In this document: in pieces, positions 18,052 through 26,548 of the stretch
How positions within the stretch are numbered: the first letter of the stretch is position 1
Layout of the letters: each line of letters opens with the position of its first letter
Assembly: GCA_965651905.1 (NCBI GenBank)
Contig: CBFGUG010000007.1
Location: 62,001-126,000, forward strand
Origin: SZUA-265 sp965651905
Lineage (GTDB): Bacteria; Myxococcota_A; Polyangia; Polyangiales; Polyangiaceae
Reading direction: 5' to 3'
DNA: 64,000 nt
Made by a program: the position numbers and the translations under genes
Notes under the pieces: model-generated
Database searches by the model: none
What the model was told of the DNA's origin: nothing
The model's input: the letters and a program-made list of their open reading frames with translations, nothing else

Positions 18052-20748
18052 GTGCCCAGCCAATCCTTGGACTCGTTCGCTACCAAGAGCGATCTGAAGC
18101 TCTCAAACGCTACCCTGAGCTATTACAGCTTGCCGAAGTTCGCACAGGCTGCGGGCGTCGACGTCCAGCGCCTGCCGTTCGCGCTGCGCATCCTGCTGGA
18201 GAACCTGCTCCGCTGCGAAGACGGGCGGGCCGTTTCCAGAGAAGACGTCTTGGCGCTCGCCAAGTGGGATGCCAAAGCCAAGCCCAACCAAGAGATCGCG
18301 TTTCATCCAGCGCGCGTGGTGCTGCAAGACTTCACGGGCGTGCCCGCTGTGGTCGATCTCGCCGCGATGCGCGACGCGATGGCCGAAATGGGCGGTGATC
18401 CGAGCAAGATCAACCCGCTGTTTCCGTCCGAGCTGGTCATCGATCACTCGGTACAGGTCGACGAATACGGCACCGCCGAAGCCCTCGTCCGCAACACGGA
18501 TCTCGAGTTCGAGCGCAACAAAGAGCGTTACCAGCTGCTGCGCTGGGGACAAGACGCGCTGAACAACTTTGCCGCCGTGCCGCCGGGCACGGGCATCGTG
18601 CACCAAGTGAACCTCGAGTACTTGGCTCGCGTGGTCTTCGACAAAGACGGCGTCGCCTACCCGGACACGCTGGTCGGCACCGACAGCCACACCACGATGA
18701 TCAACGGGATCGGTGTGCTGGGCTGGGGTGTGGGCGGCATCGAGGCCGAAGCAGCCATGTTGGGGCAGCCCATCGTGCTCCTGGTGCCCAACGTCGTCGG
18801 CTTCAAGCTGAGCGGCGCGTTGCCCGAAGGCGCGACCGCCACCGATCTCGTGCTGACCATCACCAAGATGTTGCGCGACAAGGGCGTAGTAGGCCAGTTC
18901 GTGGAGTTCTTCGGCGCAGGGCTCGATCACCTCGGCCTCGCCGACCGAGCGACGATCGCCAACATGTCGCCCGAGTTCGGCTCCACCTGCGCCATCTTCC
19001 CAATAGACGACGAGACCATCCGCTACATCCGCTTCACGGGACGAAGCGACGAACAAGCCGAACGCGTCGAGGCCTACGCCAAGGCACAGGGTCTGTTCCG
19101 CAGCGCAGACACCAAAGACCCCGATTACACGGACACGCTCGAGCTCGATCTGTCCACCGTCGTTCCCAGCTTGGCGGGCCCCAAGCGCCCCCAAGACAAG
19201 GTCGCGCTGTCCGACATCGTTTCGACTTGGCGTTCGAGCCTCGAGCAACTGTTGTCACTGAGCAAGTCGGGCAAAGGTGATCCGGAAGCCAAGGTCTCGA
19301 CCGAATACGCCGGGCAGAAGTTCGAACTCGGCCACGGCTCGGTCGTGATCGCCGCCATCACCTCGTGCACCAACACCAGCAACCCCAGCGTGATGATGGG
19401 TGCGGGCTTGCTCGCGCGTAACGCCCACGCCAAGGGCCTCAGCGTCAAACCGTGGGTCAAGACCAGTTTGGCGCCAGGTTCACAGGTCGTGACCGAATAC
19501 TTGAAGCAAGCGGGCCTGCTCGAAGATTTGGAAGCACTCAAGTTCCATGTCGTAGGTTACGGCTGCACTACTTGCATCGGCAACAGCGGTCCGCTGCCCG
19601 CCCCCATCGCGTCCTCCGTCGAGAGCGGCGACTTGGTAGTGGCGTCCGTCCTGAGCGGCAACCGCAACTTCGAGGGACGCATCAACCCTCACGTGCGCGC
19701 CAACTACCTGGCGAGTCCGCCTTTAGTCGTGGCTTACGCCCTCGCTGGCCGCATGGACTTCGACTTCGAAAAAGAGCCTCTCGGCACCGACAAGGACGGC
19801 AAGGCCGTTTACCTCAAGGACGTGTGGCCCTCGCCCAAAGATGTGCAGACCGCAATCGCCGAGTCACTCTCGAGCGAGATGTACCGCAGCAAGTACGCCG
19901 ACGTGTTCAAAGGCCCCGACGCCTGGCGCGCCATCGACGTACCCGAGGGCAGCCGTTTCACCTGGGACCCGGACAGCACTTACGTCCGCCGCCCGACCTT
20001 CTTCGAAGGCATTCCCAAAACGCCGTCAGCTCCCAAGAACATCACAGGCGCGCGCGTGCTCGCGCTGCTCGGCGACTCGGTCACGACTGATCACATCTCG
20101 CCCGCAGGTTCGATCGCCAAAGATTCACCCGCAGCCAAGTACCTCACGGACAATGGCGTCGCGCAAAAGGACTTCAACTCCTACGGCGCGCGCCGCGGTA
20201 ATCACGAAGTGATGATGCGCGGCACTTTCGCCAACGTGCGCCTGCGCAACCAACTCGCCCCCGGCACGGAAGGCGGCTGGACGAAACACCAGCCCAGCGG
20301 CGAGCAGATGACGATTTTCGACGCCGCCGAGAAGTACAAGACGACCAACACGCCGCTCGTCGTGTTGGCGGGCAAAGAGTACGGCACGGGCTCGTCTCGT
20401 GACTGGGCGGCCAAGGGCACGTTCATGCTCGGGGTTCGCGCGGTCATCGCGCAGAGCTTCGAACGCATTCACCGCAGCAACCTGATCGGCATGGGCGTAC
20501 TCCCGCTGCAGTTCAAAGACGGTGAAGGCGCCGAACAACTCGGCCTCACGGGCACGGAAACCTACGCCATCGACGGCATCGCCGACGCGCTCGCGCCCGG
20601 CAAGCTGCTGAAGGTCACGGCCACCGCCGAAGACGGCTCGAGCAAGAGCTTCGAAGCCGTCACCCGAATCGATACGGCAGGAGAGCTCGACTACTACGTC
20701 CACGGCGGCATCCTGCAGTTCATGTTGCGTCAACTGCTAGCCTCCTGA
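18052..20748 (+). CDS. acnA: Aconitate hydratase A
   Basis: Isomerises citrate to isocitrate in the TCA cycle and uses a 4Fe-4S cluster. The three cluster cysteines are visible in AAITSCTNTSNPSVMMGAGL and VGYGCTTCIGNSGPLPAP. Other signatures are VGTDSHTTMINGIGVLGWGV, and in the swivel domain LLGDSVTTDHISPAGSIA and GKEYGTGSSRDWAAKGT. I choose GTG 18052 (898 aa) because GGAGGA lies just upstream and the family N-terminus (SLDSFATKSDL) follows at once. The open frame can also start at GTG 18004. A strong terminator-like hairpin follows at 20797. Confidence 0.96.
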   Translation: MPSQSLDSFATKSDLKLSNATLSYYSLPKFAQAAGVDVQRLPFALRILLENLLRCEDGRAVSREDVLALAKWDAKAKPNQEIAFHPARVVLQDFTGVPAVVDLAAMRDAMAEMGGDPSKINPLFPSELVIDHSVQVDEYGTAEALVRNTDLEFERNKERYQLLRWGQDALNNFAAVPPGTGIVHQVNLEYLARVVFDKDGVAYPDTLVGTDSHTTMINGIGVLGWGVGGIEAEAAMLGQPIVLLVPNVVGFKLSGALPEGATATDLVLTITKMLRDKGVVGQFVEFFGAGLDHLGLADRATIANMSPEFGSTCAIFPIDDETIRYIRFTGRSDEQAERVEAYAKAQGLFRSADTKDPDYTDTLELDLSTVVPSLAGPKRPQDKVALSDIVSTWRSSLEQLLSLSKSGKGDPEAKVSTEYAGQKFELGHGSVVIAAITSCTNTSNPSVMMGAGLLARNAHAKGLSVKPWVKTSLAPGSQVVTEYLKQAGLLEDLEALKFHVVGYGCTTCIGNSGPLPAPIASSVESGDLVVASVLSGNRNFEGRINPHVRANYLASPPLVVAYALAGRMDFDFEKEPLGTDKDGKAVYLKDVWPSPKDVQTAIAESLSSEMYRSKYADVFKGPDAWRAIDVPEGSRFTWDPDSTYVRRPTFFEGIPKTPSAPKNITGARVLALLGDSVTTDHISPAGSIAKDSPAAKYLTDNGVAQKDFNSYGARRGNHEVMMRGTFANVRLRNQLAPGTEGGWTKHQPSGEQMTIFDAAEKYKTTNTPLVVLAGKEYGTGSSRDWAAKGTFMLGVRAVIAQSFERIHRSNLIGMGVLPLQFKDGEGAEQLGLTGTETYAIDGIADALAPGKLLKVTATAEDGSSKSFEAVTRIDTAGELDYYVHGGILQFMLRQLLAS

Positions 20749-20796
20749 GCTTAACGCCCAGAGGTTCACACGCCTGAATCTCACGAAACGCCGTTT

Positions 20797-20844
20797 CGCG
20801 GTCGCTTCCGAAACCTGGGAGTGACCGCGTTTGCGTTTTGTTTT
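20797..20844 (+). terminator. Rho-independent terminator candidate after acnA
   Basis: Perfect 7-bp arms CGCGGTC (20797-20803) and GACCGCG (20823-20829), followed directly by the T-rich run TTTGCGTTTTGTTTT. It lies 49 bases after the acnA stop. A smaller hairpin CGAAAC-GCC-GTTTCG overlaps its left edge. Confidence 0.55.
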
Positions 20845-21040
20845 GGTCCCCCGCGCGAACGACGCGCGCCGTCAGGCACCCCACGTCACTGCGGTCTCCG
20901 CCTGCCGCCACCTACTTAGACCGCAGCCACGCCGATCCGTCGCCAAGCGCCGCGCGCCGCCAGTCGCCCCGCGTCGCCGTGAGCCACGCATGCAACCACA
21001 CCCATCCTCGCCGCAGCCACGCCGAACCGTCCGCCCCTAC
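20845..21040. other. GC-rich spacer with a repeated CCGCAGCCACGCCGA motif
   Basis: The motif CCGCAGCCACGCCGA occurs at about 20930 and again at about 21015, each followed by similar bases (TCCGTCGCC, ACCGTCCGCC). No supported gene. Both copies lie just beyond the 3' end of the sensor gene on the other strand. Confidence 0.4.
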
Positions 21041-22168
21041 TCACTCCTGGGAAATGAAGCGCAGCTCGCTCACCCAAATGTCGTAAGGCTCGGGCCCCGA
21101 TTGCACGGAAAACATGATCTGGTCCAGCTCGCTGGGGATGCCGCGACTGGGCGAAGGCGGCGACACGTCCTCCCAACGAATGCGGTGCGTGACGAACTCG
21201 TCCGTCAGCGCGATGTGGCGCCCTCCCGTAAACCAGCAACGCGTGGTGCAGCGGCCTCCAAACTCGACGGGAACGCTATCCAAGGTCTGCAGTCCGACGA
21301 AGATCACGCCCGACCCGCGCATCGTCACCTCGACCCCAGCGTAAGCCGACGCATCGTAACAAGGCTCGAAACGCACGCCGAAGTTCGCCCCCCATCCGAC
21401 TGGCGGAGGTCCCGCAGCATTGATCGCGAGTGATCGCTCATCGCCATTGCCTGGTGGGATGGCGATGCTCAGCCCCTGGGGGACTCCCACCTCACCCACG
21501 CTGTTTCGCGCGTGGAACCACGTCCCGCGACGCCCATCGAGCTCAGGAATCGCAAACGCGCTCGGGCCCATGTTCCCACCTGGGCCGTAGCTTGCAGGCG
21601 GGATCTGCACAGCCTCGCTGAAGCTGGCGACGGCGCCCGCGTTGCCTCGCGCCACCGTGCACGGCCCTCGCGTGGGTTGCACGACGTCGCTTTCCCTCAC
21701 TTTGGCGGCCTGGGTTGGCTCAGGGTGAATACCTGGGCCATCGTCGGCTCCGAAGAGCAGCGCCACACCCGCGGCGGCGGCCAAGCCGAACCCCACACCC
21801 GCGATCGCCCAACTGGGCGCCCGCGACGAGCCACCCCCGCCCGTTCGGGCGCCTGCACGATCTCCCGATGGGTCATTTCGGCCGACGACCACAGATCGCG
21901 TGCCTTCAGGCGGCGTACGCTGCACCTGGGGGAGTTCTGCCCCTGCAGACTCGATAGAAGGTGCAAGCCGCAACACACGTTCCAACAGCACGATGCGCGC
22001 CGCCTCGGGCGGGACGTCGCCCAGATGAACCTGACGGATCCGCTCCAAATCGACGGAGGCTGCGCGCGGCGCCTGGCCCGAAGCCCCCCGTCGCGGCGTG
22101 TCTGCGTCCACGGGATTCACCCCCGAGGACGCTCGCGGCTTGCGATCCGGACGTCGTTCGTCAGACAT
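21041..22168 (-). CDS. Single-pass membrane protein with C-terminal carbohydrate-binding-like domain; putative anti-sigma/sensor
   Basis: 375 aa. The N-terminal 118 residues are hydrophilic, with one helical stretch (LERIRQVHLGDVPPEAARIV, residues 41-60). One transmembrane helix (WAIAGVGFGLAAAAGVALLF) spans about residues 120-139. A C-terminal extracytoplasmic beta domain follows: CYDASAYAGVEVTMRGSG, VPVEFGGRCTTRC, YDIWVSELRF. That domain matches the one in the divergent esterase at 22905 (CAYDAAAYRGVEFRARGTG, TEIGGTCT, ELWLDDLSF) and resembles galactose-binding-like or CBM11/CIA30-type folds. The ATG at 22168 overlaps the stop of the ECF sigma gene by 8 bases, the usual arrangement of an anti-sigma factor. 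The anti-sigma role is inferred; no standard anti-sigma motif such as a ZAS zinc box is present. The open frame extends to 22303 inside the sigma gene. Confidence 0.8.
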   Translation of the reverse strand: MSDERRPDRKPRASSGVNPVDADTPRRGASGQAPRAASVDLERIRQVHLGDVPPEAARIVLLERVLRLAPSIESAGAELPQVQRTPPEGTRSVVVGRNDPSGDRAGARTGGGGSSRAPSWAIAGVGFGLAAAAGVALLFGADDGPGIHPEPTQAAKVRESDVVQPTRGPCTVARGNAGAVASFSEAVQIPPASYGPGGNMGPSAFAIPELDGRRGTWFHARNSVGEVGVPQGLSIAIPPGNGDERSLAINAAGPPPVGWGANFGVRFEPCYDASAYAGVEVTMRGSGVIFVGLQTLDSVPVEFGGRCTTRCWFTGGRHIALTDEFVTHRIRWEDVSPPSPSRGIPSELDQIMFSVQSGPEPYDIWVSELRFISQE

Positions 22169-22727
22169 CGTACGAGCCTCCTGCGAGAGCTGCAGCTTCG
22201 GTCTCGGTGCGGCTTTGCCACTCGTCGCAAAACGTTTTGAAGGTCTCACGCGCGCGTCGCAGTCGAGAAACCACTGCCGCTTCGTGAATGTCCAGCTGTT
22301 CACTCACCTCACGCGCGGTGAGTTGCTCGAGCTCCGTCAGCACGAACACCTCGCGCTGCGCGTCGGTCATACACGAAAGCGCCGCATCTAGAATGCGGCG
22401 TTCTTCGCGCCAGACCGCCAACTCTTCTTGAGTCGCAGCGTGCGCGGGGCTCACGTCGGCGATGTCACTCACTGGATCTTCATGGCGACGGCGCTGGCTG
22501 CGTCGCCAGTTGGCAGCGATCTTCACGACTGCGCCCACGACGAACGCGCGCTCGCGCCCCACCAATATTTCGTCGAGCCGCCGCGACACGACGATGAACG
22601 CTTCCTGCACCACGTCATCCAGCTGATCCGCACTCACGCCACAACGCCTCGCCACCCGCCAAGCCGCATCCAAGTTCTCTTCGGCGATGCGCGCGAATCG
22701 CGCGTGGGGAGTGTGGGCGGCGCTCAT
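22161..22727 (-). CDS. ECF-type RNA polymerase sigma factor
   Basis: 188 aa from ATG 22727 (an upstream ATG at 22769 is also possible but sits almost on top of its Shine-Dalgarno). Region 2 is visible as SADQLDDVVQEAFIVVSRRL, and region 4 as LSCMTDAQREVFVLTELEQL plus TAREVSEQLDIHEAAVVSRL and RRARETF. Region 3 is absent, as expected for an ECF factor. It would direct RNA polymerase to a small regulon; a GGAACC-N16-CGT promoter in the divergent intergenic region points to the esterase gene as target. It is translationally coupled to the membrane sensor downstream. Confidence 0.9.
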   Translation of the reverse strand: MSAAHTPHARFARIAEENLDAAWRVARRCGVSADQLDDVVQEAFIVVSRRLDEILVGRERAFVVGAVVKIAANWRRSQRRRHEDPVSDIADVSPAHAATQEELAVWREERRILDAALSCMTDAQREVFVLTELEQLTAREVSEQLDIHEAAVVSRLRRARETFKTFCDEWQSRTETEAAALAGGSYDV

Positions 22728-22832
22728 GCGGTCCTGCAAAGGGCAATGTCCGCCATAGACGTCCACCATCCTCGGCGTCGTCAGAAAATGGCTCGTGTCC
22801 GGTCGCCGCGCCGAAAGTCACGGGCTGCGGAC

Positions 22833-22860
22833 GGAACCCGAGCCCCCTGGACATCGTGTG
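22833..22860 (+). promoter_or_regulatory. ECF-type promoter in front of the esterase gene
   Basis: GGAACC at 22833-22838, a spacer of exactly 16 bases, then CGTGTG at 22855-22860. This agrees with the general ECF promoter pattern GGAAC-N16-17-CGT. The predicted transcript would start near 22866, about 40 bases before the esterase start codon at 22905. I see no matching GGAAC box on the other strand for the sigma gene itself. Confidence 0.6.
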
Positions 22861-22904
22861 GGGGGAAACCCGTGATTTCGACGCACGAACCAACGAGGAC
22901 GAGG

Positions 22905-24701
22905 ATGTCTCATATACTGCTAGCCACAAGCGTGCTCTTCGGCGCGCTGCTCTTCGCCTGCAACGGCACATCGTCTCGCGAGGGGCGCACTCCAGGAGAC
23001 TCGGGTTCGAACATGGAAGGCCCCGCGGAGTCCACGGCCGAAGCATCGAGTTCAAACGACGCGTCAGACTGTGTGGTGGCCCGAGCCACGGGCAGCTCGC
23101 CAACCATCGATGGCTTCGACGATGCCAGCGGACTCATCCCACCTGATGAGCAGCGGGGTGGTCGCTGGTTCTACTACGACGACGGCACTGGCGGAGAACA
23201 ACGTTCGGAAGTGAGCGACGGCGCATTGCACGTCAGCTCCACGGGTTACTCCGATTGGGGAAGTGGCTTCGGCACGACGCTCTCGCGAAGTTCGACGATG
23301 AGTCGACAGTGCGCATACGACGCAGCAGCGTACCGAGGCGTCGAGTTTCGCGCACGCGGAACGGGTGTGGTGGTGTTGCGCCTGGCCACGCCATCGATGA
23401 CGCCTACGGAGATCGGCGGCACGTGTACGCTCGAGGGTGAACTGTGTTACGACTGGCCGCAAGCCAAGGTCACGCTCGGCGCCGACTGGCAGACGTATTC
23501 GTTCGACTTCTGCGCGATGCTCGCTGAAGGCTGGTCGGGCGCGCCTCAGGAATTTGACGCCACCCAGCTGAGCGCCATCCACTTCAGGCTCGAAGGTGGT
23601 AGCACCGAGCTTTGGCTAGACGACCTCAGCTTCCACACGGGCGGCAACGCAGCCGAACCCGATGACGGCGCGTCAGCTCGAGGTGAGGACTGCCCTGCGC
23701 GCTGTCCGCTTCGAAGTGCCCCCGCCAGCGCGAACCTCGACGCCGAGTTCACATACTTCACGCTCTCGGAGTCCCTGAGCGTCAACGTCTTCGAACAAGA
23801 AACGCCTCATTGTGGCACGCTGCAGCGCCGTTACCTCAGCTATGTGCCCAATGCGCTGAGTGCTCCTAGCTCTGCACCCGTACTGATCGCGTTGCATGGC
23901 AGCAGCGCGAATGCGGAGTCGATGCAGCGCGAAATGAGCGCGGGACGTTTCGACGAACTCGCGGAGCGCGACGGGTTCATCGTCGTTTACGGCAACGCCG
24001 CACCAGGGCGCTACACGGATCCCGATCCCTACTTCTCGAACACGGGCGCTTGGCGACAAGCTTACTTCGACGACGGACAGGTCGACGATGTCGAGTACTT
24101 GAAGCTCGTGCTCGCGGACTTACAGCGACGCGGCGTGACGTCGGGAGAAAACTCCGTTTACCTGACGGGGATCTCCAACGGAGGCGGCATGGTGCTCCAG
24201 GCCGCGCGAGAGGCACCCGAGCTGTTTGCAGGGATCGCGCCGCTGATGCCGTTCGACGGCATCCAGCCCGCACCCATTCCAGATCTGACGGACACGCCGC
24301 TCGACCGCGTCCTGTTCGGCTACGCGCCGGGCGATCCGGGAATGCACGCTGATTATACGGAGGTGCTGAGTACACTGCCCCGCCGATTGGGAACGGCGCT
24401 GGGGCTCTCAAACGAGCAGCTCGACTCGCCGATCGTGCTCGAGCACCCAGACCAAATCGTCGAGGGCAAAGACTACCAGGGCACCAGTCCTGCGGCCCTC
24501 GCCACCCGAGACAGCCGAGTCACCCAGCTGGACCACAGCTCGAGTAGCGCCAAGCTGCGGGTACTCGTGTTCGACGCCGCAGGTCACTTCTGGCCCAACC
24601 CCGGCGGGGACACTGAAGCGTGGATGATCGAACGTTGGGGCTTCCGCAACCAGGACATCGACGCGGCGGACGCGGTGTGGGACTTCTTCAGAAGCGAATG
24701 A
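22905..24701 (+). CDS. Secreted CE1/PHB-depolymerase-like esterase lipoprotein with carbohydrate-binding-like domain
   Basis: 598 aa from ATG 22905, which has a GAGGACGAGG ribosome binding site; the longer upstream frame is not needed. The lipobox LFAC follows a short signal peptide, then a Ser/Glu-rich linker. A beta domain with CAYDAAAYRGVEFRARGTGV and ELWLDDLSFHTGG lies at about residues 65-245. The C-terminal alpha/beta-hydrolase carries PVLIALHGSSANAESM, the nucleophile elbow YLTGISNGGGMVLQAA (G-x-S-x-G) and a His in FDAAGHFWPNPGG. Such enzymes remove feruloyl or acetyl groups from plant polysaccharide or cut polyester; the exact substrate is not determined. The beta domain is shared with the membrane sensor at 21041. 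Confidence 0.85.
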   Translation: MSHILLATSVLFGALLFACNGTSSREGRTPGDSGSNMEGPAESTAEASSSNDASDCVVARATGSSPTIDGFDDASGLIPPDEQRGGRWFYYDDGTGGEQRSEVSDGALHVSSTGYSDWGSGFGTTLSRSSTMSRQCAYDAAAYRGVEFRARGTGVVVLRLATPSMTPTEIGGTCTLEGELCYDWPQAKVTLGADWQTYSFDFCAMLAEGWSGAPQEFDATQLSAIHFRLEGGSTELWLDDLSFHTGGNAAEPDDGASARGEDCPARCPLRSAPASANLDAEFTYFTLSESLSVNVFEQETPHCGTLQRRYLSYVPNALSAPSSAPVLIALHGSSANAESMQREMSAGRFDELAERDGFIVVYGNAAPGRYTDPDPYFSNTGAWRQAYFDDGQVDDVEYLKLVLADLQRRGVTSGENSVYLTGISNGGGMVLQAAREAPELFAGIAPLMPFDGIQPAPIPDLTDTPLDRVLFGYAPGDPGMHADYTEVLSTLPRRLGTALGLSNEQLDSPIVLEHPDQIVEGKDYQGTSPAALATRDSRVTQLDHSSSSAKLRVLVFDAAGHFWPNPGGDTEAWMIERWGFRNQDIDAADAVWDFFRSE

Positions 24702-24720
24702 TGCGAGCAGCCGCAACGCA

Positions 24721-24744
24721 GCGGCCCTTTCGAAAGCCGCTTTT
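24721..24744 (+). terminator. Terminator-like hairpin after the esterase gene
   Basis: GCGGCCCTTTCGAAAGCCGCTTTT: arms GCGG..CTTTC and GAAAG.CCGC with a small bulge, followed by TTTT. It sits 20 bases after the esterase stop and between two converging genes. Confidence 0.5.
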
Positions 24745-24788
24745 CGAGACCTGACGCCCGTCCACACACGGCGAGCTTTCGAACCCCT

Positions 24789-25979
24789 TCAGCGCTGCCG
24801 CACAGCGCGAATGTCGTCGAGGCTCGGCTCGCAAAAATCGATCTCCTGTTGCCCCGCACCGAGTCGCGTGATGGTGGTGTCGACGAACGACGGGCCGTCG
24901 TAGGCCCAATACATCAGACAACCTTGTTGCGCGTCGTGTTTCGGGTGCTCTGCATCTTCGTGATCCGTTTGCATGGGTAGCCCAGCGTTCACCAACCCCA
25001 ATACGTGCCCGACCTCGTGACTCCAAACGCCGTACTCGGACGCCCGGCAGGCTTCATCACTCAACCCTCCGAGCAAAGGCACCTGGCTGCAGCTGCGATC
25101 GATGGTTTGAGTGAACATCGCTATGTGACGATTGCGCCAGGCAACCCCCAACACGGTGCCTCCCGAATCCGACGCATAGCTTCCATCGAGGAACATCACG
25201 TGAATGGTGACGGTGCCTGACGGCTCATCGTCATCGAATACGTCGGGTGCGAGCGCGAACAGTTCGTCATCGGTCCACACGTAGTCCTCCCCACGCGATT
25301 CCAAGCTGTCGTCGTGGCGAATCTCGATTCCGTCGGGTTTGTCGAGCAAGGCCGAAAAGCGCGCGATCAGATCCTGCTCGGACTGGGCGCGCGGCTGCAT
25401 CCCGGGAACCGAGTCGATCTCGAACACGAGACGAGTGTCCGAACGCGAACTGATGTAGCGCTCGGGGAGACTCAGGCTGTCGGGCTCGACGCTTGGCGCG
25501 TCGTCATCAAGCGTGGCGGGTTCATCTCCCATCGCAGCGCCGTCGTCAGTCGTGGCAACGTCCTGGTCGCCGCCAGGCTCGTCCGCGTCATCGACGGGCG
25601 CGTCATCCGAATCGGGGTCCGCCTGGTCGTCGGCGCCCTGATCCATCGAACCATCGGTTTCCGAATCATCGTCGTCTCCGCCCACGAGCCCGTCCAGCGG
25701 ATCGAGCAAGTCGGCGCCATCGCCCGTGGCATCGTCGTCACTCCCTGCGTCGTCATCGTCCAAGGGACTTCCGAGATCGTCCAGTCCATCAAGCGGACCA
25801 TCACTCGGGTCGCCGTCATCCGACACGCCGCCCTCTCGTTCTCCCGAGACGTCCGCGTCACTCGATGAAGCATCGTCACTTCCGAAGCGGTCCCCACACG
25901 CCGCCCCCAGCAGCGCCCAGGCTGCCAGTGTTGACCCGATAACCTGCCCCCGGCGCATCAATGTGCCCAAGTAAGCCAT
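24789..25979 (-). CDS. Lipoprotein with Asp-rich linker and metzincin-like zinc protease motif
   Basis: 396 aa. A signal peptide ends at the lipobox LGAAC; then about 145 residues are dominated by Asp, Gly and Ser, a strongly acidic disordered linker. The C-terminal domain contains VWSHEVGHVLGLVNAGLPMQ and a later CLMYWAYDGPS that can serve as Met-turn. HExxHxxGxx is followed by Asn where classic metzincins have the third His. A Cys pair (SCSQVP, EACRAS) may form a disulfide. A surface-attached zinc protease is the best reading. Similar proteins exist in which this variant motif is followed by an H/D-rich loop (here MQTDHEDAEHPKHD). Substrate unknown. It converges on the esterase gene. Confidence 0.75.
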   Translation of the reverse strand: MAYLGTLMRRGQVIGSTLAAWALLGAACGDRFGSDDASSSDADVSGEREGGVSDDGDPSDGPLDGLDDLGSPLDDDDAGSDDDATGDGADLLDPLDGLVGGDDDDSETDGSMDQGADDQADPDSDDAPVDDADEPGGDQDVATTDDGAAMGDEPATLDDDAPSVEPDSLSLPERYISSRSDTRLVFEIDSVPGMQPRAQSEQDLIARFSALLDKPDGIEIRHDDSLESRGEDYVWTDDELFALAPDVFDDDEPSGTVTIHVMFLDGSYASDSGGTVLGVAWRNRHIAMFTQTIDRSCSQVPLLGGLSDEACRASEYGVWSHEVGHVLGLVNAGLPMQTDHEDAEHPKHDAQQGCLMYWAYDGPSFVDTTITRLGAGQQEIDFCEPSLDDIRAVRQR

Positions 25980-26095
25980 CGTCGAAGCCTAGCATTTCGT
26001 CCGATCTGGACCTGAGCGTTCGGCCTGACGGAATCAGCGAATGGCCCCATTCGGAACCGTGAGTCGATTCGGCTGGCGGCCGGCTTTCACTTCTT

Positions 26096-26548
26096 TCACT
26101 TGGGGCCGAATGGCTCACACCAAGTTGCCACACTTCTCGAAGCTGCCACCAATTGGCGGTGCTCGACGGTCGCGCGCGCCCGCGCGACCTCCATCTTCTC
26201 GGGCGAACGTTGATCCAAACCGATCGCGTACATTTCTGCCTCGCGGGCATAGCTCCTCGCCGCCTTCGCGTAGTCTTGCACTGACGACAACAACTCGGGC
26301 GTGCGAACGGATAGCTTCTCCAACCGATCTGCCAGCGTGTCGTACTCCTGAACCCTGTCATTGACGTGAGTAAACAGTCTGACCACGTCGTTGGGCGCCG
26401 AGGTCGCATCCATCCGCGACACGATCGGCTCAACCGTGCTTTTTACGGCGTTACACTCGCGCACGTACTGGCCACTGCAAGCGAGGCTCGTAACTGCCAC
26501 GACCACCACAGTCAGCAGTCGAGCCGATACGCGTCCCTGATGACTCAT
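26096..26548 (-). CDS. Small lipoprotein, helical, unknown function
   Basis: 150 aa. The signal peptide has lipobox VTSLAC at about residue 24; the rest is predicted helical, with DRVQEYDTLADRLEKLSVRT and AKAARSYAREAEMYAIGLDQ suggesting a coiled coil, and two further Cys. Last gene of a three-gene operon: its ATG overlaps the stop of the preceding gene (ATGA). I do not recognise the family. Confidence 0.75.
   Translation of the reverse strand: MSHQGRVSARLLTVVVVAVTSLACSGQYVRECNAVKSTVEPIVSRMDATSAPNDVVRLFTHVNDRVQEYDTLADRLEKLSVRTPELLSSVQDYAKAARSYAREAEMYAIGLDQRSPEKMEVARARATVEHRQLVAASRSVATWCEPFGPK

Noticed and set aside
18103..19248. Minus-strand frame (381 codons) inside acnA
   Set aside because: Fully antisense to aconitase, which is certain; no independent features.
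22428..22904. Upstream extension of the esterase frame through the sigma gene
   Set aside because: It is antisense to the ECF sigma factor, and ATG 22905 has a ribosome binding site followed at once by a lipoprotein signal peptide.
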